Positions 27,289 through 35,776 of a stretch of 43,768 nt of DNA are shown here, piece after piece. Location: the NCBI GenBank assembly GCA_023300835.1, contig JALZVB010000122.1, positions 1 through 43,768 of the forward strand, given 5' to 3'. The position numbers were made by a program, and so were the translations under genes. This DNA is from Saprospiraceae bacterium (GTDB lineage: Bacteria > Bacteroidota > Bacteroidia > Chitinophagales > Saprospiraceae). Numbering within the stretch: the first letter of the stretch is position 1; every line of letters begins with the position of its first letter. The notes beneath the pieces were generated by a model. The model had not been told where the DNA came from, did no database searches, and saw only the letters and a list, made by a program, of their open reading frames with translations.

Positions 27289-29292
27289 TTACAGATTGGT
27301 AATGATAACATCAAGTATTTTGTCTCCTTTCTGAATCCTATGAATGACTTCCATTCCATGTATAACCTTAGCAAAAATCGAATAATTTCCATCTAAGTGC
27401 GGTGTCGCAGAATGTGTAATAAACCATTGTGTAGACTCTGTATGTAATCCAGCTGACGCCATTCCTACATAGCCTTCTTTGTAAGACAATGGCCCAACTT
27501 CAGATTTAATAACATAATCAGCACCACCATAATTATCGCCACGTGGGCTTCCCGTCTGTATTACAAAATTGGGTACGACTCTATGGAAAATTTTATCCTT
27601 ATAAAAATTGGAGGATGCCAGATCAAGAAAATTCAGTACTGTTCCTGGTGCCTCGTTTAAGAAAAACTTAAGTGTAAATATTCCTTTGGTGGTTTTTATG
27701 ATAGCCTTGGTGTTAGGTGTTACTTCTTTTAACCTAGCCCAGTTTACAGCTTTTGATGTATTAACTTTAGTAAAGTTGGGTTTATCAACGCCTCTCAAAT
27801 AAGCCAAGGCTCTCTCTACGGCGTAGATACTTTCTATTTGAGACGGTGCAGATAGTTTAGACCTTATATCTAGAAGAAAGTTAGTGCTATCTATAAGTTC
27901 TGCAAGCCCTGTTTCTGGGTTACTTATTACATCTGCCCCAGCACCTACAATTCCTTCGTCTATTCCAGACATAGACTCCATGATATAGTTTAGTATTTTT
28001 CTTTTATTAGATCTTGTGACTGTCTGATACACAGAGTAGAATTCCTTATTGCCTAATATTTTTCCTAGGGCCTCTATAGAAGCTGTTTTTATTACGGGGT
28101 CGCTCGATTCTTTGCCATACTTCATAATATAAGGATAGCTCTCTGTGTCATTACCTAGTGCCCTAAGGTAATCAGAAATTATTATGGGATTTGTCTCAGC
28201 GGCTATAGCTTGTTGGACTTGCCATCTTGTAGCATTGTTGGTTTTAGTATAATAATAAGGCAGGAGTGAAAGGATAGAATTGTACAGCTCAGTCTTAAGT
28301 TGCCACGGCACACTATCTACAGCGATATTTCTATAAGCTACAATATCTTTTAAGTCTCCGTTAGCTGCAATATAAGAAGAAGCGGTACGAGCAACATGAA
28401 GGTTTTTATCTCTTAATAACGCCAGTATCTTCTCTTTGGAAGCCGCATAATCATAGCTCTGTAAGGTTCTTATGATATTACACTTCACTCTATAATCTTG
28501 TTGGAGATCTAGTTGATCTAATAAGATGGCTTGTATCTCAGGTCCATTGGTGTTTCTTAATGAGGTAGCCAGTGCCATTTTTATTTCTACGTTTTGTTCT
28601 GCTACGAGCGCTTCTGCTATTTGAAATTTTACGTTTTCGATATCGAGGTTTGTAGCTCTAGCTAAATAGTGCGCCCCAGCCAACCTTACTTGAACCGGGA
28701 TGTTTTTATTTTTGATTTTCTCGACGACATTATTCGTTATAAGTGGACTATGTGTTCCTCTAAGGGCATAAGCGTAGATTGCTTTCATCTGACCCTCTAG
28801 TAACAACGTATCGGTATCCCTATATCCATCTGCAGTAATAATTTTCTCTGCCAACTCAGCCTTGCCTAGCTTCCCGATAGCATACAGTATGGCACCATTG
28901 GCAGCATTGTCCACAGATATCGTATCCTTCTGCCTGAACCCCGATAGAAGTGGCACCTCTGATGAAGGTGACTTTAATTGCCCTATTGCGAAGGCTGCCA
29001 TTTCCCTAACTTCTATAATAGGGTCATCAAGTAACTTGTATAGACTATCTAGTCCTGCAGGGTCTTGATGCGATGCAAATGCCCTTGCAGCAAGATATCT
29101 ATAAGTAGGGTTTCTATCTCCAAAAAAGGATAGCAAACTATCTGTTCTACCTGCAAATTGATGATCAGATATCTTCTGAAAAAGAACATCTTTTGTGTCA
29201 AGTTCCACATTGGTCATCAGCTTCTTAGAATCAGGAACACATGAATATATCCCCAGTAGTGAAACAAACATCAAGAGAATATATTTTTTCAT
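27289..29292 (-). CDS. Lipoprotein with HEAT repeats and C-terminal cyclophilin peptidyl-prolyl isomerase
   Basis: The chosen ATG at 29292 (MKKYILLMFVSLLGIYSC) gives a clean lipoprotein signal with the lipidated cysteine at 18; the frame is open 13 codons further up. Residues from about 40 to 480 are helical HEAT-like repeats (for example DPIIEVREMAAFAIGQLKSPSS). The last 140 residues are a cyclophilin domain: AIIKTTKGIFTLKFF, IFHRVVPNFVIQTGSPRGDNYGG, STQWFITHSATPHLDGNYSIFAKV. It should be an envelope-anchored prolyl isomerase, with the repeats binding client proteins. It is a single gene, about 667 residues long. The domains are clear, the client is unknown. Confidence 0.9.
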   Translation of the reverse strand: MKKYILLMFVSLLGIYSCVPDSKKLMTNVELDTKDVLFQKISDHQFAGRTDSLLSFFGDRNPTYRYLAARAFASHQDPAGLDSLYKLLDDPIIEVREMAAFAIGQLKSPSSEVPLLSGFRQKDTISVDNAANGAILYAIGKLGKAELAEKIITADGYRDTDTLLLEGQMKAIYAYALRGTHSPLITNNVVEKIKNKNIPVQVRLAGAHYLARATNLDIENVKFQIAEALVAEQNVEIKMALATSLRNTNGPEIQAILLDQLDLQQDYRVKCNIIRTLQSYDYAASKEKILALLRDKNLHVARTASSYIAANGDLKDIVAYRNIAVDSVPWQLKTELYNSILSLLPYYYTKTNNATRWQVQQAIAAETNPIIISDYLRALGNDTESYPYIMKYGKESSDPVIKTASIEALGKILGNKEFYSVYQTVTRSNKRKILNYIMESMSGIDEGIVGAGADVISNPETGLAELIDSTNFLLDIRSKLSAPSQIESIYAVERALAYLRGVDKPNFTKVNTSKAVNWARLKEVTPNTKAIIKTTKGIFTLKFFLNEAPGTVLNFLDLASSNFYKDKIFHRVVPNFVIQTGSPRGDNYGGADYVIKSEVGPLSYKEGYVGMASAGLHTESTQWFITHSATPHLDGNYSIFAKVIHGMEVIHRIQKGDKILDVIITNL

Positions 29293-29372
29293 TGTAGAAG
29301 TTTTTAACAGCCGATTATAGCAACTGATCAATTATATAATTAAGAAGTGAAGTTACATTAATGTTAGATGTG

Positions 29373-29422
29373 ATTGCCAATTTCGTTTCATATTTAGAAT
29401 GGCAATTTCCAAATGGTTGCCA
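29373..29422. promoter_or_regulatory. Two mutually exclusive hairpins upstream of the polyketide synthase
   Basis: ATTGCCA (29373-29379) can pair with TGGCAAT (29400-29406), and the latter's TGGCAA can instead pair with TTGCCA (29417-29422). The arrangement lies 112-161 bases before the start at 29534. It may be a switch, a protein-binding repeat, or chance. Confidence 0.3.
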
Positions 29423-29533
29423 AATACCTAAGTACCTATATCTTTCTACATGATGCGTGGATCAACCTTCTTGTAAGTTTAATTGGTATAATTCTTGAAT
29501 CTAATTAGTTGTTAAAGTTAAACCAACCAAATT

Positions 29534-30652
29534 ATGCCATTTATCCATTCTATCCGAACTGGGGTACCTGTATACGAGTATACCCAAGACCAAGTTTATA
29601 AAATCGTAGCCCCTTCTTTACCTGATCGGCTAAAACCCATTCTAAACAAGATCTTAAAGGGAAGCCAAATTAGAAAACGTCACTTTGTTACTAGTGTCAA
29701 ACATATATTTGAACTATCTCGCGAGAAAAAAATCGGAGAAAAGTTTAAGATCTGGCAAAAGGCATCCACACAGTTTTTTGAAAAACAAATAAAAGAAATT
29801 TTATCAGAAGCTGATCTGACAGCAGAAGATATTGATGGTGTTTGTACCTGTACAACATCTGGATTTGTAACCCCAGGGATTGACGTTCTTCTTATGGACA
29901 CTATTGGTTTCAGAAAGAACATTACACGTTTACCCTTATTCGGTTATGGCTGTTCTGGAGGTATGGCAGCCATCAACAGAGTGGACGATTACCTAGCGGG
30001 TAATCCCACTAAAGCTTTTCTCGTCTGTGTGGGAGAAACATTGAGTATGCAGTATGAACACGATAACTCAATTTCTAAAATGGTTTCCAATAACCTCTTC
30101 GGTGATGGATTTGCGACCCTATTAATGGTAGGTAAAGACCACAGACTAGCCAAAGCGTCACCTATAGATATCCTAGAGACCCGTTCTTATGTTTTCCCTG
30201 ATAGCGACTTTGCTGTAGGCCAGTGGATGACAGACTCTGGGCTAAAAACCCATGTAGACTATAAACTACCTAAGCTTATCAAAGCTGCTGCTAAAGCCCC
30301 TATTACTGAGTTATTGCTAGATAACAATATCAATGTGGATGATATAGAACACTGGATACTACATACAGGAGGACCAAAGGTTATGGACTCCTTTTGTGAA
30401 TGTCTTGCGCTTAACCCACAGAAGATAGAAGCCAGTCTAGAGGTATATAAAAACTATGGAAATCAAAGTGCAGTCTCAGTACTGTCCGCTATGGAAAATA
30501 GTTTGGCTACCAATAAGAAAATTGGATATGGGTTTATGATGGCCTTAGGCCCGGGTATACATATGGAATATGCGTTATGCCAAGTCGATCCAATGAAAAA
30601 CGCAGTGAAAAGAACTGCAATAGAATCAGCAGTTGTAGCTTCTGAGTTATAA
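29534..30652 (+). CDS. Type III polyketide synthase (chalcone synthase-like)
   Basis: The 372-residue product has the thiolase fold with the type III PKS triad: C140 in FGYGCSGG, H277 in WILHTGGPK, and N310 in NYGNQSA. The conserved GPG loop appears near the end (ALGPGIHME, about 337-345), which separates it from FabH. Such homodimers extend an acyl-CoA starter with malonyl-CoA units and cyclise the product, giving alkylpyrones, alkylresorcinols or tetrahydroxynaphthalene in bacteria. There is no neighbouring methyltransferase, oxidase or prenyltransferase, so the product cannot be guessed. It is a single gene between a lipoprotein gene and csp. Family assignment is strong. Confidence 0.9.
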   Translation: MPFIHSIRTGVPVYEYTQDQVYKIVAPSLPDRLKPILNKILKGSQIRKRHFVTSVKHIFELSREKKIGEKFKIWQKASTQFFEKQIKEILSEADLTAEDIDGVCTCTTSGFVTPGIDVLLMDTIGFRKNITRLPLFGYGCSGGMAAINRVDDYLAGNPTKAFLVCVGETLSMQYEHDNSISKMVSNNLFGDGFATLLMVGKDHRLAKASPIDILETRSYVFPDSDFAVGQWMTDSGLKTHVDYKLPKLIKAAAKAPITELLLDNNINVDDIEHWILHTGGPKVMDSFCECLALNPQKIEASLEVYKNYGNQSAVSVLSAMENSLATNKKIGYGFMMALGPGIHMEYALCQVDPMKNAVKRTAIESAVVASEL

Positions 30653-30676
30653 AGAATTATAAAGAAATCATGCTTC

Positions 30677-30711
30677 AAAAAAAGCCCTCCAAGAAATAAA
30701 TCTTGGAGGGC
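30677..30711 (-). terminator. Intrinsic terminator of the cold-shock gene, likely shared with the polyketide synthase
   Basis: A perfect 11-bp stem, GCCCTCCAAGA (30684-30694) and TCTTGGAGGGC (30701-30711), with a 6-base loop. On the minus strand seven T follow (30683-30677). On the plus strand the T-tract is weak, but the hairpin may still serve the convergent synthase gene. Confidence 0.9.
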
Positions 30712-30740
30712 CGTATGATTTTAAGAAATCAAATTCAGTT

Positions 30741-30932
30741 TTAAACTACTGTTACATTAACTGCATTTAATCCTTTTCTTCCTTCTTCAACATCATAACT
30801 CACTTTGTCACCTTCGTTGATAGTGTCTGTTAAGCCATTTGCATGAACGAAAACATCTTTGCCTCCGTCATCCGGGGTAATGAAACCAAAACCTTTGCCT
30901 TCATTGAAAAATTTAACTGTACCGTTACTCAT
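30741..30932 (-). CDS. Cold-shock domain protein (CspA family)
   Basis: The 63-residue product is a single cold-shock domain: GTVKFFNEGKGFGFITP with RNP1 (KGFGFI, 13-18) and RNP2 (VFVH, 27-30), and an ending GLNAVNVTVV. It binds single-stranded RNA or DNA and acts as an RNA chaperone in the cytoplasm. The size is normal for bacterial Csp proteins. A possible -7 element lies 34-41 bases upstream, and a strong terminator lies downstream, so it forms its own unit. Confidence 0.95.
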   Translation of the reverse strand: MSNGTVKFFNEGKGFGFITPDDGGKDVFVHANGLTDTINEGDKVSYDVEEGRKGLNAVNVTVV

Positions 30933-30965
30933 TTGTATTATATGTAATTATTATAAATAGAAGCG

Positions 30966-30973
30966 CAAAATTA
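30966..30973 (-). promoter_or_regulatory. Possible -7 promoter element (TAATTTTG) for the cold-shock gene
   Basis: The minus strand reads TAATTTTG, a full match to the Bacteroidota TAnnTTTG element, about 33 bases before the ATG. No TTTG was found at the usual -33 distance, so the call is tentative. Confidence 0.35.
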
Positions 30974-31083
30974 TAATTTAATCCGCTACTCCTGCATTAA
31001 AGACAAAAATAAACCAATCTAAGTTCCCAAACTCTAATAAAAAGTTTTAAAACTTTTAAAAAAGGAAAAAAACTTGTGTTTTT

Positions 31084-31116
31084 ACCCAAAATCGACTTGA
31101 AAGCCAAGGTTTGGGT
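31084..31116 (-). terminator. Possible terminator after thrS
   Basis: ACCCAAA (31084-31090) pairs with TTTGGGT (31110-31116), with an inner CTTG/CAAG stem (31096-31099 and 31105-31108). It is just past the thrS stop, but T-runs on the minus strand follow only after about 10 bases. Confidence 0.4.
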
Positions 31117-31119
31117 TCA

Positions 31120-33039
31120 TTATAGAAGCTTATTGAAGTACTCAACAAATTCTGCCACTTTCTGTGTACCTACATCACCTTCGCCTTGCATTCTTACAGA
31201 AACACTATCGGCTTCAATTTCCTTTTCTCCTACAATAAGAAGAATAGGAATTTTATTGACCTCATTATCTCGTATCTTCTTACCTATCGTTTCATTTCTC
31301 TCATCTATAAATCCTCTTATATCATGTTGCGCCAGTTGCTGCTCAACTTTCTGGCAGTACGGAAGGAATTTATTATCGACAGGGATAAGGACATATTGTT
31401 CAGGTGTCAACCACAACGGAAACTTACCTGCCGTATGTTCTATTAATATCGACATAAACCGCTCCATAGAACCAAATGGCGCTCTATGCACCATAACAGG
31501 TCGATGCTTCTCATTATCCGATCCGATATATTCTAGACCAAATCGCTCCGGCAAATTATAATCTACTTGTATTGTTCCTAACTGCCACTTTCTTCCTATG
31601 GCATCTTTTATCATGAAATCTAACTTAGGACCATAGAAAGCGGCTTCACCTAACTTGGTCGTTGTAACCATATCTACTTCTTGGGTAGCTTCTATGATTG
31701 CAGCCTCTGCGGCATCCCAGTTAGCATCAGAACCGATGTACTTCTCAGGTTTAGCAGGATCTCTAAGCGATATTTGTGCTGTAAAGTCCTTAAAGTCCAT
31801 TTTATGTAACACCTTAGTTGTTAGGTGTAGAACTTCTAGAAACTGCTCTTTGAGTTGCGCAGTTGTACAGAAAATGTGCGCATCATCTTGTGTAAATCCT
31901 CTTACTCTTGATAATCCATGTAGTTCGCCTGTCTGCTCATATCTATATACGGTACCGAATTCTCCTATCTTGAGTGGTAACTCCTTATATGAACGCGGTC
32001 TGTGTCCGTATATCTCACAGTGATGTGGACAGTTCATGGGCTTAAGTAAGAACTCCTCACCTTCTCGAGGTGTCTTTATGGGTTGGAAACTATCTTCTCC
32101 ATATTTTTCATAATGACCAGAGGTCACGTATAACTCCTTGTTGGCGATATGGGGAGTAACAACCATTTTATATCCCAGTTTCTCTTGTTCTCCTCTCAAG
32201 AAAGCTTGCAACCTTTCTCTGATCTGAGTTCCTCTAGGTAACCATATAGGAAGACCTGATCCTACTTTTTCTGAGAACATAAATAACTCTAGCTCCGTGC
32301 CCAGTTTCCTGTGATCTCTTTTTTTAGCTTCTTCTAATAGGTTAAGATATTCTTTTAGTTCTTTTTGCTTAGGAAAGGTAATCCCGTAGATCCTTACCAT
32401 TTGCTTTCTGGTCTCGTCACCTCTCCAGTATGCACCAGCTATTTTCATTATTTTGATAGCCTTTATACTTCCAGTGCTGGGAATATGTGGCCCTCTACAT
32501 AGATCTGTAAAATTTCCTTGCTTATAGAAAGTAATAGATCCATCTTCTAGACCTTCGATAAGTTCTAGTTTGTAAGGATCATCCTTTTCTGTAAAGTATT
32601 TTATAGCATCAGCTTTGGATACATCGGATCTTACAAATTCATTTTTTTGCTGCGCCAATGCTAACATTTTGTCTTCTATCTTCTTGAAGTCAGCAGGTGT
32701 TAATACCGTATCTCCAGTATCTATATCGTAGTAAAATCCATTTTCTATAGGAGGTCCTATTCCTAGTTTTACACCTGGAAACAGATCTTCTAGCGCTTCT
32801 GCAAGTAGGTGGGCTGAGGAATGCCAGAAAGCATACTTTCCTTCCTCATCCTTCCATGTATGGAACATGATACTTGCATCAGTATCAACGGGTCTTGTTG
32901 CATCCCATTTTTCTCCATTGACAGTTGCCGTAAGCACATTTCTGGCTAATCCTTCGCTAATCGATTTAGCAATATCTATAGGTGTTGAACCATTCTCATA
33001 CGTCCTGACATTGCCATCGGGAAATGTTATGTTAATCAT
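31120..33039 (-). CDS. thrS: Threonyl-tRNA synthetase
   Basis: The 639 residues match full-length bacterial ThrRS. In order: an N-terminal TGS domain (about 1-62), the editing domain with HSSAHLLAEAL and CRGPHIPSTG (zinc-like His/Cys motif of the N2 domain), the class II catalytic core with MNCPHHCEIY (zinc-binding cysteine), GLSRVRGFTQDDAHIF, and HRAPFGSMERFMSILIEH, then the anticodon-binding domain. It charges tRNA-Thr with threonine in the cytoplasm and is essential. A TAATTTTG element lies 17 bases before the ATG; no T-box or leader structure was found in the short 5' region. Confidence 0.97.
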   Translation of the reverse strand: MINITFPDGNVRTYENGSTPIDIAKSISEGLARNVLTATVNGEKWDATRPVDTDASIMFHTWKDEEGKYAFWHSSAHLLAEALEDLFPGVKLGIGPPIENGFYYDIDTGDTVLTPADFKKIEDKMLALAQQKNEFVRSDVSKADAIKYFTEKDDPYKLELIEGLEDGSITFYKQGNFTDLCRGPHIPSTGSIKAIKIMKIAGAYWRGDETRKQMVRIYGITFPKQKELKEYLNLLEEAKKRDHRKLGTELELFMFSEKVGSGLPIWLPRGTQIRERLQAFLRGEQEKLGYKMVVTPHIANKELYVTSGHYEKYGEDSFQPIKTPREGEEFLLKPMNCPHHCEIYGHRPRSYKELPLKIGEFGTVYRYEQTGELHGLSRVRGFTQDDAHIFCTTAQLKEQFLEVLHLTTKVLHKMDFKDFTAQISLRDPAKPEKYIGSDANWDAAEAAIIEATQEVDMVTTTKLGEAAFYGPKLDFMIKDAIGRKWQLGTIQVDYNLPERFGLEYIGSDNEKHRPVMVHRAPFGSMERFMSILIEHTAGKFPLWLTPEQYVLIPVDNKFLPYCQKVEQQLAQHDIRGFIDERNETIGKKIRDNEVNKIPILLIVGEKEIEADSVSVRMQGEGDVGTQKVAEFVEYFNKLL

Positions 33040-33056
33040 CTTTCAAAAAATTTACA

Positions 33057-33064
33057 CAAAATTA
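33057..33064 (-). promoter_or_regulatory. Possible -7 promoter element (TAATTTTG) for thrS
   Basis: The minus strand reads TAATTTTG, matching TAnnTTTG, 17 bases upstream of the thrS ATG, which would leave a leader of roughly ten bases. No clean -33 TTTG is present at the usual spacing. Confidence 0.4.
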
Positions 33065-33168
33065 CATGAAGTAATCCATAAACATATGGCAATAACTAAT
33101 AATGTATGTTGAATTAGAAAAATATTACATAGATTCAAGCCCACATTTGTAATAGCGTAATATATTAT

Positions 33169-34275
33169 ATGAAAATATATCCTTTTGAGGCCGTTTACCC
33201 TAAAGTAGATCTGATTGCGTCGGCCAAGTCATTTTTTTCTGATATTAAGCAACAGTACAGGCAATATCGTAAGAGTGGCATTTATGAGAGTCTTTCCACA
33301 CCTGGAATCTATATTTATCAAATAAAAACAGAAACAAGCAGTCACATAGGACTCATCTGTTGCACGGATGTCAATGATATTACAGATCTTAATATCAAAA
33401 AGCATGAGGAGACACTTGCTGATAAAGAACAGAAGATGATGGGTCTAATATTGCAACGTAAAGCACTTGTAAAACCTGTTCTATTAGGCTATCATTCTAA
33501 TGATAATATCAAAGGTATTATTACAGAGAGTATGGAAAACGAACCCCTTGTATCTATTCCTCTTGAGGAGAATAAGGTATGGCACACTATCTGGACTATA
33601 GAAAATAAAGCAAGTGAAACTAAGCTCATCAATGAGTTTGCACAATTAACTACAGCCTACATAGGTGATGGCCACCACAGAACTACAACAATACAGTTGC
33701 TGAGTAGAAGTAAGGATCTGGGAGAGGAAGCTAGAAAGTACGACCAATTCCTTACGGCATACTTTGACTTCAAGGAATTAAAGATTTCAGATTTCAATAG
33801 GGTTGTTGATATTGCTGAGATTATACCCCTTCCTGAGTTTATCATAAAGTTGTCAAAGTACTTTGATATCAAAATGATTAAGAAAGAGGCTAAGCCTAAA
33901 AAGAAACACGTAATAGTGTCTTATATCGCGGGCAACTGGTATAAATTAAAATGGAAGAAAAGGTATCTCAAGCAAAAGGATGGACTACCTCTATTAGATA
34001 GTGCATTGGTCAATCAATTTATTTTTCAGAAGATACTGGGAATCATAGATGTAAGACTTGATAAACGCATCCAATACTTTGGTGGTACACAAACGCTTAA
34101 CGAAATTCAAAAGGCCGCAGATACTTGTGAAACAGGCGTCGCACTATGTATTTTTCCTGTTACAGTAGAAGAGTTGACGACGATCTCTGATCGTGGATTA
34201 ACGTTACCGCCTAAAAGCACCTATTTTTTGCCACGATTACTCAGTGGTATTATTGCTAAGGATTTAACGAGCTAA
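33169..34275 (+). CDS. DUF1015 family protein
   Basis: The 368-residue product matches the DUF1015 family: an N-terminal KIYPFEAVYPKVD, the motif YIGDGHHRT near residues 164-172 (usually ADGHHR), GVALCIFPV and the C-terminal PPKSTYFLPRLLSG. The family is widespread and of unknown biochemical function; in many bacteria it lies near serine biosynthesis genes. Here the neighbours are instead polysaccharide genes, starting 28 bases downstream. No signal or membrane segment is visible, so it is cytoplasmic. Confidence 0.88.
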   Translation: MKIYPFEAVYPKVDLIASAKSFFSDIKQQYRQYRKSGIYESLSTPGIYIYQIKTETSSHIGLICCTDVNDITDLNIKKHEETLADKEQKMMGLILQRKALVKPVLLGYHSNDNIKGIITESMENEPLVSIPLEENKVWHTIWTIENKASETKLINEFAQLTTAYIGDGHHRTTTIQLLSRSKDLGEEARKYDQFLTAYFDFKELKISDFNRVVDIAEIIPLPEFIIKLSKYFDIKMIKKEAKPKKKHVIVSYIAGNWYKLKWKKRYLKQKDGLPLLDSALVNQFIFQKILGIIDVRLDKRIQYFGGTQTLNEIQKAADTCETGVALCIFPVTVEELTTISDRGLTLPPKSTYFLPRLLSGIIAKDLTS

Positions 34276-34303
34276 GTAGCATATAAAGCCTTATTCTTGA
34301 GGT

Positions 34304-35725
34304 GTGCAAAAAGATTTCATTAAGAATATATTTTCCTTACTCTTTATCAATGTACTGGTTAAGGTACTCTACATCATATTTATTGATGCTGAAGTACAGA
34401 ATAGACTAGGGGATTCTGAATACGGCATCTATTTCTCTCTCTTTAATTTCTGCTTTCTATTCCAGATTATACTAGATCTGGGTATTCAGAATTATAACTC
34501 TAAGAATATTGCGCAGAATAGGACTTCAGTAGAAACATACTTTTCTTATGTATTGAGCACCAAGCTGTTACTGGTTTTTGCATTTGCGGTAAGCTTATTT
34601 ATAGGGGCATTTATTTTAGACTATCCTCCATTTTACTTTAAGGTGATTACAGGTATTGTAATTATGATGATCGTACAATCCTTTTTTGTCTATCTGAGAA
34701 CACATTTTTCTGCCTTAGGTCATTTTCATATAGAGTCACGTTTATCAGCGCTAGACAAGATGTTGATGTTTATGATAATAGGGTACATGCTATATGTGGA
34801 AAGGGAAATATCGGTTATGCGATTTATAAGTGGTCAGATTGTAGCATTATCGATAGCCCTTTTAATAACTGGATTCCTTCTAAACAAGAAATTTAAGCTG
34901 AGGCTAAATTTCTCATTAACCCGTTCTAATGAAATCATCAAGGCATCTTTCCCATATGCAATAGTCTTACTCGTGATGACAATATATACACGTATGGACG
35001 GTGTCATGTTGGAGCGGATGATAGATGATAATGCCATTTCTGCAGGAATCTATGGCGCTGCCTATAGGTTACTTGATGCCTCTAATATGGTCGGTTACTT
35101 GTTTGCAATGTTACTGCTACCTATGTTCTCTAATCTTATATCAGAACATAAAAATGTGATGCCATTAATAGAAGATGCCACAGGCCTACTTGTAACACTG
35201 AGTACAGGGCTGACTGTTGTATGTTGGTTCTATGGGGCAGATATTATGAGTTTTATGTATGTGGATATAACGCCTACACATGTAAGTTGCTTTAAGATCC
35301 TGATGGTCAGCTTTTGGGCTATTTCAATTTCATATATCTATGGCGCCTTAATATTATCAGATGGCAGATTGAAGACCTTGAATCTCGTTCTATTGAGTGG
35401 CGTATTTGTAAATTTTTCCCTCAACATATGGCTTATACCACAACAAGGCGCAACGGGTGCTGCAATAGCTACATTGATAACGCAATGGTATGTACTTGTC
35501 TGGCAATTTGCGCTGGCCGTAAAGCAATTAAAACTACATTTTCGATTTGATTATACGATTAAATTAATCAGCCAAATTGCGATTTTTATAATCCTGGGTT
35601 ATCTCATATCTGAGTATTTGACTTATAATTGGGTTGTAGAAACTTTATTATTTGCTGGATTAGGATTAATTACGTCAATATTATTGGGCTTTTTCCGTTT
35701 ATCTACTATTCTTGGGCCAAAATAG
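34304..35725 (+). CDS. Polysaccharide flippase (Wzx/oligosaccharide flippase family)
   Basis: The 473-residue product is highly hydrophobic with about 12-14 membrane segments. The N-terminal pattern (IFSLLFINVLVKVLYIIFID...LGDSEYGIYFSLFN...LDLGIQNYNSKNIA) is typical of MOP-superfamily flippases that move lipid-linked oligosaccharides across the inner membrane. The conserved mid-protein YTRMDGVMLERM segment also fits. The start is GTG at 34304; the next ATG would delete the first helices. It is followed by a Wzz-like gene (51 bases) and a polymerase-like gene, making a surface polysaccharide export set. Confidence 0.88.
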   Translation: MQKDFIKNIFSLLFINVLVKVLYIIFIDAEVQNRLGDSEYGIYFSLFNFCFLFQIILDLGIQNYNSKNIAQNRTSVETYFSYVLSTKLLLVFAFAVSLFIGAFILDYPPFYFKVITGIVIMMIVQSFFVYLRTHFSALGHFHIESRLSALDKMLMFMIIGYMLYVEREISVMRFISGQIVALSIALLITGFLLNKKFKLRLNFSLTRSNEIIKASFPYAIVLLVMTIYTRMDGVMLERMIDDNAISAGIYGAAYRLLDASNMVGYLFAMLLLPMFSNLISEHKNVMPLIEDATGLLVTLSTGLTVVCWFYGADIMSFMYVDITPTHVSCFKILMVSFWAISISYIYGALILSDGRLKTLNLVLLSGVFVNFSLNIWLIPQQGATGAAIATLITQWYVLVWQFALAVKQLKLHFRFDYTIKLISQIAIFIILGYLISEYLTYNWVVETLLFAGLGLITSILLGFFRLSTILGPK

Positions 35726-35776
35726 GATAACATCTATTTTGAAAACGACTTACTAACTTTAACCTACACTGATCTA

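Noticed and set aside
31040..31057. Perfect 18-base palindrome AAAAGTTTTAAAACTTTT near the cold-shock gene
   Set aside because: It is almost pure A/T in an A/T-rich gap, so chance is likely, and it has no clear operator or terminator features.
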